A DNA stretch of 64,000 nt from Cinnamomum chago (taxonomy: Eukaryota; Streptophyta; Magnoliopsida; Laurales; Lauraceae): positions 71,378,001 through 71,442,000 of the forward strand of contig CP142451.1 of assembly GCA_038049695.1 (NCBI GenBank). Reading direction: 5' to 3'. Position numbers and translations under genes: made by a program. Each line of letters starts with the position of its first letter. Position 1 is the stretch's first letter. Below the pieces are notes generated by a model that saw only the letters and a program-made list of their open reading frames with translations, made no database searches and was not told the origin of the DNA. Shown in pieces: positions 12,963 through 26,265 of this stretch.

Positions 12963-13601
12963 TGTTAGGGATTTTGTGTATTGCAATTTGATGGATGCAT
13001 TATCATATTAGCATCATTTGAATTTTCACACATGCATTGCTTTAGAAAATCTTGAAATCTTGATTTACACATGCATTGGTTTTTAGACTTGTAGAAATAT
13101 TGATTTATGCATGTTTTGATTTTAAACTTGGATGCAATTAATTTTGAAAAGAAGTTTTATAAATCAAGCTAGCCTATATTTTAAATCTTTTAAATCTTTT
13201 TAGGCCTTTTATGTTTCATGTTTTGAATCCTCTTAGTTTGATTTAAATCATGTTTCCAGGCTTTGATTCAATGGCCTAGACCCCCAAGACCAAGTTTCCC
13301 TTTCAAAAATCATTTCTACGAATCTTTATAATTAGAGAAAGTTCGGTCAACCGAACCTTTGTCGGTCAGCTGTCGGTTCCGATTCCAGAATATGAAATCT
13401 GTGTTTTCTTGAACTTCGGTAAGCTGTCGATCAAGTGCCGGTCACATGTTGGTCGACCGAACTTCAGTTCGGTTCATCGACAAGCGTATTTCGGTTAGCA
13501 AGCTTTCGAAATATATAACCGTTGGAATATAACCCTTGAGTTCGGTCGACCGAACCCCAAATGTCGGTCGACCGACAAGCTAGCTGTTGGACAACATTTT
13601 C

Positions 13602-13608
13602 TATAAAT
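13602..13608 (+). promoter_or_regulatory. TATA box of the Sirevirus LTR
   Basis: TATAAAT lies 26 bp downstream of the last GGTCGACC palindrome. This order (palindromes, then TATA) is the published pattern for Sirevirus LTRs. Confidence 0.6.
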
Positions 13609-14264
13609 TGAAGTTCAATCCTTAGCCAAATTTGAGGATCCAAGGAATACTCCTTGAGGTATTTTGAGACCAAACAAAGGGGAATGAGCTAAGGGAGGCT
13701 AGTTGGTCAAAAAGGGAAGCTAAAGCTTGGAATCATAAGTAAATCTTCTATGTAAGCTTAGTTTTCCTTTTTATATGTTTTCATGCTTTGCTTAAATTAT
13801 TAGTAAATCCTTTTAGGCATGTTAACTATGATTTGTTTTGTCCTTAACATATATATATGTATGTGTGTTGAATTGATTTATTGTTTTGGATACATCACCT
13901 TGATTCAAACCAAGTAGGACTCAAATTTGTATATCTAAGTGAATCATGTTTTGGAATCATCTTTGAAATTATATGTAACATGATTTCTATACTTGGTTAA
14001 ATCATTGGTTGTTGTTTTCATCATAAGAAAATCACTTTCAAATCTATCTTATGTTTTGGATTTAACAACTTCACAAATCATATGTACTTTTATTTTAAAG
14101 TTTCACAACTTGCTTTACATTGATAGGTATATCATTTTCAAGTTGAATTTTTAATTACATATGATTTGTCCCTTCACTTCAATCAAATCTATTTTTGTGT
14201 TTGACACTTTCAAAAGCTTTAAGCTTGCATTCATTGAGCTATCATTTTTAACTTAATTGAAGTT

Positions 14265-14286
14265 TTCACACACACACACACACACC
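14265..14286. repeat. (CA)n microsatellite
   Basis: A short CA dinucleotide run lies inside the Sirevirus LTR. Confidence 0.8.
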
Positions 14287-14524
14287 ATGTGCATTCATCT
14301 TCACATTACATAAAGTGTTGTGTGAGTTTTTTTTTCAATTTCATATCTGCCTAATCAAGAGGCATTTTAATTGAGCTTAAATTGTATCTATATCAAGTGT
14401 ATTCTAGACACTACTTAGAGAGAGAACCAACTTTCTGGTTGCATAGGTTATTGCTTAGCCTAGAAAAGCATAGTGTATAGGTTGATGTTAAGCCCTGAAA
14501 AACATCGGATCCTGGACTTTCAAT

Positions 14525-14536
14525 TGGTATCAGAGC
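14525..14536 (+). promoter_or_regulatory. Primer-binding site, initiator tRNA-Met type
   Basis: TGGTATCAGAGC directly follows the LTR end and is complementary to the 3' end of plant initiator tRNA-Met, as used by Ty1/copia elements to prime reverse transcription. Confidence 0.9.
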
Positions 14537-15055
14537 TAGGTTGCTCCATTATACGGCTTAACAACCTGGAGTTGATCTGTTTTTGCTATACTCTAGATTA
14601 GAACCCTAGTGTTGTGTTTTATTGCATAATTATTAAAATGATTTCCACTATGGTCGAAAATGAAATCTTCCTTCCTAGATCTTTATTTCCCCAAAGAATC
14701 ATTTCACCACTCTAAGCCTTTTTTGAGTTAAATCTCCAAGAGTTGGTGGAACCTCAAAAGTGAACCCTCAAGGACAACCTTATCAAGACCTTAGGTGAAT
14801 TTTCAAAGGTTATCAATTTAACAAACCTTAAGGCCTTGAACCTCATTGGACCAACCTATTCTTTATTTTCTCATCATACTGTTGGTCATGTTACATTTGC
14901 ATTTTGTTTCTATATAGTCACATCTCTTAAAATGTAATGTTTCTTTGTGATCATTTGATTTTGTCTTCATGAACTTTTAGTTATATCTCATGGTTTTCAA
15001 AATCTTTTTATTGCAATATTATCTTGATAGATTTTCATTTTGTTCATATAGTTAT
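14537..15055 (+). other. Remnant of Sirevirus leader, no readable gag
   Basis: This is the sequence after the primer-binding site, where gag should start. Only broken frames are seen, and a new LTR starts at 15056. Confidence 0.5.
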
Positions 15056-17477
15056 TGTTGGAAAATAGGTGGGCCATTCAGATAGGTTTCAAAAACTTTT
15101 GAGCCACTTGATACAGGGATTAACTATTTAGAAGGCAACAAACCCAATCCAGGATGCAATCCCTCAAACTCATAAATCATGTACAGCAATATATCCTATC
15201 TAGAAGATAGAAAACAACACATAAACATACAATCACGAAATTTACAACATACAAGGATGTAGATTATACCTTTGGAGCTTTGTAGTACTCTAATGGAGAA
15301 GTTGATCTCTTTCTTTGATGATGAACACCTTCACTAATCAAATCAGAATCTCCAACACCTTTTGATCTTCCACACTATGACCCGTATCAGATTCTCTTTT
15401 CTCAAGAAGATGGTGGAATCTCCAAGAGAAAACCCTAAAGGAAACTAGAGGAGAAACTAGAAGAGGGAGAGGAAAAGAGGTGTGCAACTCTTGCACAATT
15501 GAATGGGCTAGGCGTGAATCATTATATGGAGTAACATGGAGGACGTTCAAGAGGGGTTAATTCCTCTTTATATAGCCCTCAAGCCCACCACTTTTCCTAT
15601 TTGAAATAGAAGTTTAACTCCCATTGCAAAATAGTAACATTCTCCCTTGGTAGTTGCCATAGAAGTCTCACTTCCACAACAATTAGTAGCTTTCTCATTT
15701 CTAATTAAAATAGAAGTCCTACTTCCATTAATAATTAGTAACTTACTATTACCATTATTAGAAGTCTCACTTCAAATAGAAATAGTAACTTTCTATTTCC
15801 TTTTAGAGTTCTACTATAATTAGTATCTTTCTAATAACTTGGGCTAGCGTGGGACCACTAGGGATTCCTTAGAAAGCCGGCTCCAACTGGGACACACGAC
15901 CCCACATCTCATGTGCAATCCGGGCCCACAGTTAATTACAAATAACTCCACTATATAAATGAGTTCTTTCCTTTGATGATGAACACCTTCACTATCCAAT
16001 TCAAAATCTCCAACACCTTTTGATCTTTCACGCTATTACCCCGTATTAGATCTCTTTTCTCAATAAGATGGTGGAATCTCCAAGAGAAAACCTAACTAGT
16101 AACTCCAAGGAACTAGAGGAGAAAGTGAAGAGAACTTAGAGAGGAAGAGAACTTGTGCAACACTTGCACAAAGGGGCTGGATTATCTCACACTAATATGG
16201 ACGTCCAAGAGGGTTGTGTTCCTCCTTTTATAGCCCTCCATTCTACCTCTTTTCCTATTTGAAATAGAAGTTTAACTCCCATTACAAAATAGTAAACTTC
16301 TCCCTTGCTAGTTGCCATAGAAGTCTTACTTCCACAACAATTAGTAGCTTTCTCCTTTCTAATTAAAATAGAAATCATACTTCCATTAATAATTAGTAAC
16401 TTACTATTACCACTATTAGAAGTCTCACTTCAAATAGAAATAGTAACCTTCCTATTAGAGTTCAAGTAGAAATAATATCTTTCTAATAATTTGGGCTAGC
16501 ATGGGGACCATTAGGGATTCCTTAGAAAGCTGGCTCCAACTGGGATACGCGACCCCACATCTCATGTGTAATCCGGGCCCACAGTTAATTGCAAATAACT
16601 CCACTATATAAATGCAATTGCACTCCAGTCTTAGGAATAAATTACAATGAAGACCCTAAACTTCCATAGTACCACAAGTAGACCCCTCTATCAATATTCA
16701 TGGATCAATTGGACCTGTCCACCAAATTAGATCCATATCTTATTATCATTGAGCCCCAATTAATTATATTGATAATTTGGTACCGATCCAATTAACACTT
16801 AATTGGAATGGGTGCGCACTTACCAATGATAAATCCATTAATTGGCACAAGGGGATATTAAAAATAGATTCCATCTTGATCATTGAATGTTTCCACAGCT
16901 CTACTACCACGTATCCAAATCACCGAGGTGTTGACCTATAATTGGCCTCACTCATTGGTGACTCAAAGCAAATGAATATATAGAAACTTGAGTTCATTAA
17001 TGTCTCAGGATTATGAACCTATTGCTAGGGAATTATGAGAGCATGCCTTAAAAGTAAAGACATTGTATATAAGGTGCTTCTCATGGTCCTTCAATACATC
17101 CAATATACCAGCACCATGATCCAGAATCTTACATTCCGATGATCGAGACAAATCACACTATCTCTTAGTGATCAAAGTGCCACAACCTTGTCAGATGAGA
17201 TGCCCAATCTCATCACTGGTTGTGAAGATATTTAAGTATAAGATTTGCAATACATGTCTCCTGTATGTGGATCTCATCCATACACATGTATTACATCTAG
17301 TATACTTGTGGACTCCGGTTCATCTCATGAACCATTATGTCATTCGTATTGGTTATGTGCAAGTATATAATTAAACACCATTCATCTCATGAAAGGAAAA
17401 CATGATCGTATTGATAAATAAAGAAATTAATCAATTTATTACATCATACTCTTGGTATTGAGACCATAAAACTAACA
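15056..17477 (-). mobile_element. Solo LTR with internal duplication
   Basis: On the minus strand the 2422-bp block starts TGTTAGTTTTATGG and ends ATTTTCCAACA, typical LTR ends. No primer site or polypurine tract adjoins it. The flanking five bases differ (GTTAT on the left, AGAAA on the right), so it is not a simple solo LTR with a target duplication; recombination between elements or a flanking deletion would explain that. A direct duplication of about 650 bp lies inside. Confidence 0.65.
15313..16614. repeat. Two direct copies of a ~650-bp segment
   Basis: The text beginning CTTTGATGATGAACACC starts at 15313 and again at 15971 (offset 658). Both copies carry the same later landmarks: GATGGTGGAATCTCC, GAAATAGAAGTTTAACTCCC, TTTGGGCTAGCNTGGG-type text, and the end ACTCCACTATATAAATG at about 15960 and 16613. 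They differ by scattered substitutions and small indels. Confidence 0.85.
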
Positions 17478-18605
17478 AGAAATCCAATGCATGCCCCCCG
17501 TAGAGCTTGAAAGTCCATCTTTGGGGCAGCCATCTCTCTCTCCTCTTCCCTCCTTTATTTTTTCCTTCTTATTTTCTCCATTAATTTTTTTTATTTTGGT
17601 AGCCATGGGCCATGTCCAAGGACTTGTTTTGAAGGAGAATTATTGTGAAGGAGTAGTTGTAAAGATGAAGCTTTTAATGAAAAATCAAGAAGTATTCTTT
17701 GCAAGGGCGGGATAAATTCTGATTGGGGCTATCGATGAAAATAAGTGATTACCTTTTATTTGTCCAAGGACTTGTCTTCATGCCCTAGGCAAACCTCCAT
17801 TCTTAATTTCTAAAAATAAAAATTAATTGTTGACTATCCATGCTTAAGTTTGATAGGCCATGCTTAGGACTTAAATTTTTTTTATGGTTTATGTTTACTT
17901 TTGATGCATAGTGCTTAGATTATTTTTATTCTTTTATGAAGTAAAGGAAGTCTTGGGTTTTGGATTTTGTAATTAAAAGGGGATTTTTAAAAGTTAAATT
18001 TTCTAATTCAAAAACATTGATTTGTCTTTGGTTTGAAGTAAAAATTGACATAAGTTAGGGTTACTTTGAAATAAATTTGGGACTCTTGTTGGATTCCTAT
18101 GCTTTAATCACTTTAATTAATTGGTAGTTTTTATCTTTCTAAATTGGTTGCTTGCGTATATTTTTAAATTTATTCAAAATTTTCCTTAAGTGATAATTAG
18201 TTAGCTTCCTTAATCTAAAAGTTTCTTTAATTAGCTCCCTATGGTTTCGACCAATACTTGTCATTGTCTCATATAGGCAGCCATGCACTAACGGTAAAAT
18301 AACATCTTAAAGATCACATCACACTCCTTTTTCCTTGAAACATCAGCCTCATATCTACTTGTGGAGGGCTAATTTGTATCTAAACTATTCATCAAATGGT
18401 TCTGATATGCAAAGTGTACCTTGGGTGGGGCAACTTGATCTAACTTGTGTAGAGCAGTCCTTTTCATCTTTTTGGTGCTTAACATGTGGGCCTGCCTTTA
18501 TGAGTTTTTTGACAAGGGCCCATCCAAAGATGTTGGGAGCATGCAATCGTGGTTATAGGTATGCAAGACGGTACCTTGAATGGTGAATGTCATCGTATAT
18601 GATGC
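17478..18605. other. Gene-free stretch
   Basis: Nothing recognisable as a gene is seen. The stretch 18336-18560 again has the wording of an old DNA-transposon-derived repeat. The rest is AT-rich. Confidence 0.35.
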
Positions 18606-21600
18606 TGTCACGCCCCTGGAGCGGATTTAAGCAATGACCGCTTCTCGGGGAGTTTGATGGGGGGAGCAAATGTGAACAAATAAAAAAATTTCCCCCAACT
18701 TTGTGCTTTCCACGTGATATCACAATGTGAGTATCTGTCAGGTTTTGAAGAATAGTCAAACAAATAGCGGAAGCTTGTGTAAACTCATAAAAAAAATAAA
18801 AAGATATAAGATGAGACAAGCATCAGAGTAAAGCACACCATTTTCAAGATGAGCATTAAACCAATAAAGTTAAATATTCACAAAAGTATTAATTAAAATT
18901 CCAAAGGCCATAAAAACAAAGGCCTTAATAAAAGAGTACAAAGGGTAGAAAACTATCCAACAAGGATGTAATAAGCCTAAAAAGACGTGGCATTCCCTCT
19001 CGCACAAGCTTCATGCCTCAATTTGACATGTCAGCACTCCATTCTACATAACCATGCGGCTCCCCTTGGATTGCCTCAATTTCCTACTCAAGGGGAGCAG
19101 GATTGTCACCTACAACACCAAAGCGTAGTATTGGCTTACAAATAGACTAAGTAAGAGCTCAATGTAAATAACATCATTATGTTGCTTCAAAACAGAGTAT
19201 GATGACAATTGATCAAATGAAATCAATTAAATACTAATCTAGGCATGATAATGCGTGAATTGCATTAAACATACTGAATAATGTTAATAGACAAAACCTT
19301 ACAATTACTTCTAACCAAACTGACAAGCCACACTACTAAATTCTCCAATGTTGTCCAGTTGCCCCGGAACGACCGTAGTAGGTAGCAAACCAAATAGAGG
19401 GGGATACCTAGGTACTGAGGTGAGCTTTGGGACATCTCAAACAAGAAACAACGTTCCAACGGATGAGACCCCCCCCCCCCCCCCCCCCCCCCAATATAAA
19501 ACTAGTTCTCACCGTGTTTCCGTGAGAACTATTGGTGGGGCCTACGTAACAACCCATCCAAACCATGCACAAAGTAGGGACCCCCTGATAGTTTCTAAGG
19601 ATTGGCACACATATCCGAATGGACTGATTTGCTGGATTGAGGGTTGAGTCTTTTTTTTTTTTTTTTTTTAATATGGAGTCATTAAACTTGTGGGCCACTG
19701 ATGAAGGGGTTGGGTTCAAACTTGATACTTGGAGTGGTCTCACATAGATCTTTCCATCACCCAATGGGAACCACTGAAAGTTCTCATATAATAGTTCTCA
19801 CCTAAATAAATCCGTATATATATACACACAGACACATAATTTATTAGCTTGAGTAGTGCCACTCAAATTTCATGAAATACATTGTCAAAAAGAAGGGAAA
19901 CTACGCAAATGCTAAACAAAACCTTCGGACTAATCTTTCAAAACGGCAACTAAACAAAACCTTCAGACTAATCTTTCAAAACGGCAACCCTACTAATGTC
20001 TCAAAACTGATTAAACATGCAAAATGGACTACGCAAAGTTTATGAAAGGTCAATGACATATAACCAAGTGCTAACAGTATGAAAGTGACAAATATTGAAT
20101 AGGACAACGATTATTGGATTAGACTTAACTTGGAAACCCTAAATTACGAACACTGAAGTCTAACCCAAATTGGGTAGCTTATCGGTACAAAAGGGGAGAC
20201 CCCAAAAAGGGTGGAACTGGTAGAGGTGGATCCGGCCCACTCGGAAGGTAGCGGGCATTCAGGGCCTTACTTACGATCCCAGAAGGCCATAACCATGGAT
20301 CCTATCATCCAAGGGAACATATGAGGTATCAAGTGCCCACATATCCCACGACGTGGCATATGTGTGTTTAAATTACCTAAAATAATTCACATGTGTTGTA
20401 GGGTATATAGTAGAACAATGACTCGCAACGCAAAAAGGGATTGGATGCTTCCTACATGCAAATAGACAAGTAGACTGGCTAAAACTATATCTAATTGATT
20501 GATCAACAAATGACCCATTACTAAGTTTCATTATAAGTCATGGGATGCCATCATCATGCTCATGCATTCTCATTCATCACTATGTAACCTTAGAGTCTAT
20601 GAATACTTAGATTTCATGTCGCTTGGTGTTCTGATGGTGTTAGGTATTCAAGAATCTAAGATAACCCGAGGACACACTACACGTCTCCAGACATTCCTAA
20701 GAGTGTGCCATCTCGAACATCACCTCTATAATGTTAAGTCCCAAGTGTTGGGTGCCATCGGGTGACATGTCCATTCTTATGTCCTAAGGTTCAATATTTT
20801 AGTCACAAGAACCAAGGTGTCTTTTCCTCTGATTGGTCCACTAGAGGGGGTATTCGTTGGCCCAATTATATTGTATAAATCCACAAGTAACCAGGGAAAG
20901 CAGTGGGGAGAAACGAAGTCAAACATTCGATGGCCCAATTACATTGCATAAATCCCACAAGTAACCAGCGAAAGCACTGGGGAGAAACGAAGTCGAACAG
21001 CCCATCAAATAAGGCCCACTCTGGGCCAGCTTTGGGTGATCTGACATGGTGCTCTATTGGCCCATGTCCGATTAACCTCCTAGTTAGACATGGGCCAATA
21101 GAACCCCATGTCTGACCAAGTCTGTCCCATGTTCGAATGAGACAGATCTAGCTCTTTTGACTGCTTACCTCCCATTCCTTTGGCCAACCTTTGGGGGTTT
21201 TTTTAGCAGTAATTAGAGGGTCCTTTGGGCATCCGATTTTATTAAATTAAGTATCCAAAACTGACTGATTAAGTATAGTAACAATGAGCTAAACATGGGT
21301 TTCTAAGCATGAACATTGAGTAGAATTTACTTCATAAAAAATACTTTCAAACTAGTTGTGAAATTTAAATTAATCACTTGCCTTGTACTTCTTAAACCTC
21401 AAAAGCAAAAATGAAACTCCTAAATCCAACGTGGCCCACCCTGCACACAACCCAAAGGCCGAATATCCTATAAAATCGCCAATTATTAGAAAATGGGCGA
21501 GGAGATGGAATTAGGCCATGAAAATTGGGGTCCATGGCTAAAATCCTATGTTTAAGAACATACTAAAACTTAAGAGGAATTCCTTACCTCTAAATGCTCC

Positions 21601-22253
21601 AAATCCACTGATTTCGATGGAAACTGGGGCAACCCACTACGGATTCTAATGAAAATGGGTGTAGATGTTTGCATTGATGATGTGTAGATTCCTATCAGAG
21701 CATAATCTTGATTCACCGAGCAAACGAAGATGAAATGGGGGCTCAATGTGGTTGTCGGAATTGTAGCTTGAGGGAGAAGGAAGAAGAAAGAATTGTCACA
21801 CTTGGATTCGTTATAGATATTATTTCATGGAGCTTTCATCTAGAACACGACTCATTTTGATGGTTAGAAAATCAAATTAGAAGTTGAATTCATTGTGTCC
21901 ACATGTCAATGATGGCAAACTTGTAATTCCCCATAAAGTAAGTCTATTTAATTAAGAAGAAACCTGAAAAGTCGCGAAACAAAGAGTTTTCAAACATCAA
22001 ATACTCAAGAGGTGAATATGAAAGTTTCATGGCATGACCCAGGCTATCTAACGAAACTAATCCGGTATTCTTATGAAAAACCAAAACTGCCTTTGACACT
22101 GACCGAAAGTAACATACTACCCTTTCTAAGTCAGAACTTGGTCGAAACACAATCAATTGAACTCGAATGTTATTGAAACACTAAAACTCAATTAACACTA
22201 AACATGCTTAATTAGAATTTAAATTATATCATAGTTAGGATCATGGTCTTACA
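18606..22253 (-). mobile_element. 3' LTR of a Ty3/gypsy chromovirus
   Basis: On the minus strand the 3648-bp LTR starts TGTAAGACCATGATCC and ends GGGGCGTGACA (plus strand TGTCACGCCCC at 18606). It is directly preceded, in element orientation, by a polypurine tract and by pol remnants with a chromodomain at the end, so it is a 3' LTR. It contains a C run at about 19469-19491, a T run near 19652-19669 and a 73-bp tandem pair at about 20859-21004. The matching 5' LTR is not in the window. Confidence 0.8.
20859..21004. repeat. 73-bp tandem duplication inside the gypsy LTR
   Basis: GGCCCAATTA..GTAACCAG..GGGGAGAAACGAAGTC text occurs at 20859 and 20932 with a few substitutions, so the period is about 73 bp. 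Confidence 0.75.
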
Positions 22254-22266
22254 TCCTCGCCCACTT
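22254..22266 (-). promoter_or_regulatory. Polypurine tract of the gypsy element
   Basis: The minus-strand reading AAGTGGGCGAGGA abuts the LTR start TGTAAG. This is the usual plus-strand primer site of chromoviruses. Confidence 0.8.
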
Positions 22267-25177
22267 AAAAAATTCGGTCCTCTAAATGAAATCACATATG
22301 TAAAGAAGTAAATGGGGATACTACTTCTGTACGTGATCTCAAAGTTCACATGTTTCTTCATTTGGGCTATATGGTTTTCCGATAAAACTTTAACCCAATC
22401 AATGGTCCTTGTCCTAGGAATTTTTTCCTTGATGTCAAAGATTTGCACATGCTTTTCCACATATGGTGCATCTTCTTTAATCCCTAATGGGGACTAGCAC
22501 GTAAGAATGATCTGCAAACTTCTTTAGTATAGACACACGGAAGACATTGCATATTCCTGATAGCTCTAGAGGTAGTATCAATCTATAATCCACATCTTCA
22601 ACTTTGCTACGCACCTTAAAAGGACTGATATATCTTCATGACAATTTGCCCTTTTGTCTGAAACCCAGGGTTCCTCTGGTAGGTGGTACTTTTAGGAATT
22701 CTTTTTCACTGACTTAAATTTTGAAATCCCTTTTATGAGTAGGTTATACTTTTAGGAATTCTTTTTCACCGACTTAAAATTCGAAATCCCTTTTATGAGC
22801 ATCTATATAAGTCTTTTGTCTACTTTAAGCTAGCTTAAACCGTTCTTGAATTAGCTTGACCTTATCACTTGATTGACCAACTATAGATGGTCTATGAAAG
22901 ATCCAAACTCTGACCTTTTCCCAACATCTTCTTCATAAATTGCCTCGTATGGCATCATACCAATACTATAATGAAATTTGTTATTGTATGAAAATTCACA
23001 TAGAGGCAATTAAGTCTTCATCCCACCGACTATTGAGATCTTGGACACACGCTCTTTGCATATCTTCTAGGGTTTGATTAGTCATTTTGTTTGTCCATTA
23101 GCCTACAAATGATACAATGTATTGAAGTTTAGACTCATGCCCAGTGCTTCATGCAGAGTTATTAATGACCTGGAGAGGAATATGCTATCTTTATCAAATA
23201 ATATTGAAACTAGTACTCCATGAATTCTGATAATTTCTGTAATGTATAGCTTGGTGAGCTTCTCCATAATAGGTCCTTTACCCATTTTCATCAATAGGGA
23301 ATTCACTGACTTAGCCAAACGATCCACTATTAGCCATATATAGCCATTACCTTTTTTAATCCTTGGGAGACTTGAAATAGAATCCATTGTAACGTCCTCC
23401 CACTTTCATTTTGGAATCTCTAATTAACGAAGCAATCCAAGATGTTTTTGATGTTCTGCCTTGATCTACTAACATACCAGACATCGAGAGACGAAATAGG
23501 CGGATTCTCTCTTCACGTTATTCCACCAAAAATATCACTTTAAGTTTTGATTCATCTTTGTACTGTTTGGATGCATAAAATATCCCGCATGGCATGCTTC
23601 TATCATGATATAATTCTTTAAATCTTCTACGGAAGGTACACACAAATGATCACAAAAGCACAACACATCATCACTGACTGTTGGCCTTTTTGCTAGGTGT
23701 TGAAATATCTTAAACAATTCTAGGTCATTTCACTGACTATCCTTGACTTTAAGGATAAGGATCGTTGCAAATCCTTGACTTTATAGATAAGGATCGATGC
23801 AAACATCGGCATACTTGCTAACATTACGTCTTTACTAAGGGACTCGCAGAATTCTTCCATCCAAGCCGATCTTGTGCACATATGGGCTAGAGTCGAAGGT
23901 TTAGCAGCTTGGTTTGCTGTCATTGACTTTCTGTTCAAAGCATCTGTAACTACGTTTTCCTTCCTTGGATGGTATTTTATTAAAAAAATCATAATATTTA
24001 ATATATTACATCCATCTTCTTTGCCTCATGCCCATTTTCTTATTAGAGAAAAGATATTATAGGTTTTGATGATCTAAATGAACCTCAGATTTCCCTCTAT
24101 AAAGATAATGTCTCCACATTTTAAAGAAAAATACTACAACGACCAACTCCAAATCATGGGTTGCATAGTTCTGTTTTCCTCTTTCAATTGTCTTGTCCCA
24201 TCAACGATGACTTTCCCATTTTGCATCAGGACACAACCTATGTCGGCATTTGACTCATAAATGAATATTACAAACCCTCTTCTTCCAACCGGTAGAATAA
24301 CAATCGGTGCCATTGTTAATTTCTGCTTCAACTGCTTGAAACTAGACTCACATCCTTCATTCCACACATATGACATGTTCTTCCGCATGAGCCTTGTCGA
24401 TGGAGTTGCTATCAACAAAGATTCTTGAACAAATCTTCTATAGTATCCCTCCAAACCCAAAAAAACTCTGAATTTATATCACATTCTTTGGTCCTTCTCA
24501 GTTTACAACTGCTTTGATTTTCGAGGGATCCACTGTTAATCCATTCTTTGATATGATGTTGCCGAGGAAATCAATTTGTTCTAACCGAAACTTGCACTTT
24601 TTTAGCTTGGAATATAATTGGTTGTCTTTTAACATTTGTAAAGAAGTACTTAAATGTTTTTTGTGTTCTTCCTGAGACTTGAAATACACCAATACATATC
24701 GATGAATACTACTGTGAACTGATCCAAGTACAGTGCAAATATCCAATTTTTCAACGCCATAAGAACTCCAAGTGCATTTGTCAATCCAAATGGCATCACC
24801 CATATCTGGTTGTGAACATTGTGTTTGGTAAATCTTGGTCATGAACTCTAAGTTGATGATATCATGCCTCAAGTCAATATTTGGGAAGTGTGCTGCACCT
24901 TGGAATTGATCAATCAATTCATCCATTCTCGGCAAATGATACTTTTCTTGGTTTTGAGCTAATTCAATTGCCAGTAGTCTATATACATTCTCATAGAGTC
25001 GTACTTCTTTTTCACAAAAAGTATCGGTGATCCCCATGGAGAAACGCTTGGTTCGATAAATCCCTTGTCAAACAGCTCTTACAACTACACTGTCAACTCT
25101 CGTAACTCTGCTGGAACCATCCAATATGGTGCTTTTGATATTGAAGTAGTCCCTGACATAAAGTTGATGGTGGAGTC
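22267..25177 (-). pseudogene. Ty3/gypsy chromovirus pol remnant (RT, RNase H, integrase, chromodomain)
   Basis: The polyprotein of the element whose 3' LTR is at 18606 is broken by many stops and frameshifts. Reading leftward: RT pieces at 24498-25177 (MDELIDQFQGAAHFPNIDLR, then DFLGNIISKNGLTVDP); the RT/RNase H join at 24134-24460 (GLEGYYRRFV, ADIGCVLMQNGKVI); RNase H end at 23720-23992 (IKYHPRKENVVTDALNRK); an H2C2-type finger region at 23535-23717; integrase core at 23103-23390 (LPRIKKGNGYIWLIVDRLAKS, IHGVLVSILFDKDSIF); and a chromodomain-like end at about 22300-22460 (VQIFDIKEKIPRTRTIDWVKVLSENH). The chromodomain puts it in the chromovirus branch. The RT is interrupted at 25177 by a copia insertion and continues at 32367. 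Confidence 0.88.
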
Positions 25178-26207
25178 TGCTAGGATTTTGAGTGTTGGCT
25201 AATTCATGGGTTGGACAAAATTCTGGGTCCATTGAGTTGTAATTCTTATTTTTAGAAAATGACTGTGTTTCTGCTATGAAGATAGAAACCTGGAAGGATT
25301 AGGAGTTAAAAGAATGAAAGAATTAGAAATTAGAAGACTGGAAGGATTAAAGGAAGAAAGTCTTGTAGAATTAGAAGTTGGAAATTAGAGAGAATTAGAA
25401 GTATGCTAAAGGGATAAAATGAAGTTTGATAGATTTGAAAGAAGAAAGCTGGGAGAAATTAGGAATGCTAAAAGTTCAGATCATCCATAATGGGGTACGC
25501 TCGAGTGACCAGTATCATCCGCTCAAGCGAACATAGTCAAAAGAGCCATATGCCTGACAAAGCCCATGCGCACGAGCGAAAGTTCCATCCACTCGAGCAA
25601 ACTAGGCGGTTGAATCCTACGAAAATAAAAAACCTGATTCTAATTGTTCCCAAACTGCTTGTTTTAGTTCTAATCATCTTAGGCAACCTTAAGCACATCA
25701 TAAAGGGTATTTAAAGGACTCAAGAGCTAATCTAAAGATCCACCTCACCTCTCAAAGTTCTGAATTAGAGATCTAATTGAGAGAATTATTCTCTAGAGTC
25801 TTTTACTGAAGCCATCATCTAGAGAGAAACATTTTTTACTTCCCTAGTAGAAGATCATCTTCTTGTGTAGAAGATTTGAGGAGTTAAGAACATGATTGAG
25901 TCTGTTGCAATCAACGGTGTGAAGTCATTGAAGCGTGAAGCGACACAAGGTAACTGTAGTCCTTAGGTAGTAGATATTCGGGGAGGAATCTGAGTTTCTT
26001 GTAACTACGAGATTTATAGTGCTTGATTGTTGATACAGTTCGGATTTGTGATTTTTCACCTAGTTAGGGTTTTCCGTGTTATATCTGGTGTCCTTGTGGT
26101 GTGTGTGTTTTTAGTTTATTTTATGCTACATAGTTTATTGTTTTTGCACACTGTTGGGTTGTTTTGTTGAGTTGACCAATCTAGAGATCTCATACCCGAA
26201 ACTTTCA
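25178..26207 (+). repeat. 5' LTR of the gag-only Sirevirus
   Basis: The 1030-bp LTR starts TGCTAGGATTTTGAG (a T-to-C change from the 3' copy TGTTAGG) and ends GAAACTTTCA. It carries CGCTCGAG-type motifs at about 25499-25610 and a TATTTAAAG box near 25708. It has an extra piece of about 45 bp near 25245 that the 3' copy lacks. Confidence 0.88.
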
Positions 26208-26209
26208 AT

Positions 26210-26221
26210 TGGTATTAGAGC
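26210..26221 (+). promoter_or_regulatory. Primer-binding site
   Basis: TGGTATTAGAGC follows the LTR. It is one base different from the initiator-Met site TGGTATCAGAGC. Confidence 0.85.
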
Positions 26222-26265
26222 AGGTTGCACTAATTTGTTGTGTTTGATCTTAAGAGATTTCTAGA

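Larger units (their letters stand above)
12963..14522 (+). mobile_element. Sirevirus-type (Ty1/copia) 5' LTR
   Basis: The 1560-bp block begins TGTTAGGGATTTTGTG, then TGCAATTTGATGGATGC, like the LTR starts at 39650 and 48570 (minus). It ends GGACTTTCA immediately before a primer-binding site at 14525-14536. The U3 part has palindromes around GGTCGACC: 13451-13458, 13540-13555 (16 bp, perfect) and 13563-13576. A TATAAAT box follows at 13602-13608. No matching 3' LTR is found in the window, so the element is truncated. Confidence 0.85.

Noticed and set aside
19500..19802. A MITE with GTGAGAACTATT inverted ends inside the gypsy LTR
   Set aside because: The GTGAGAACT words occur in several orientations and no target duplication fits one pair, so element borders could not be supported.
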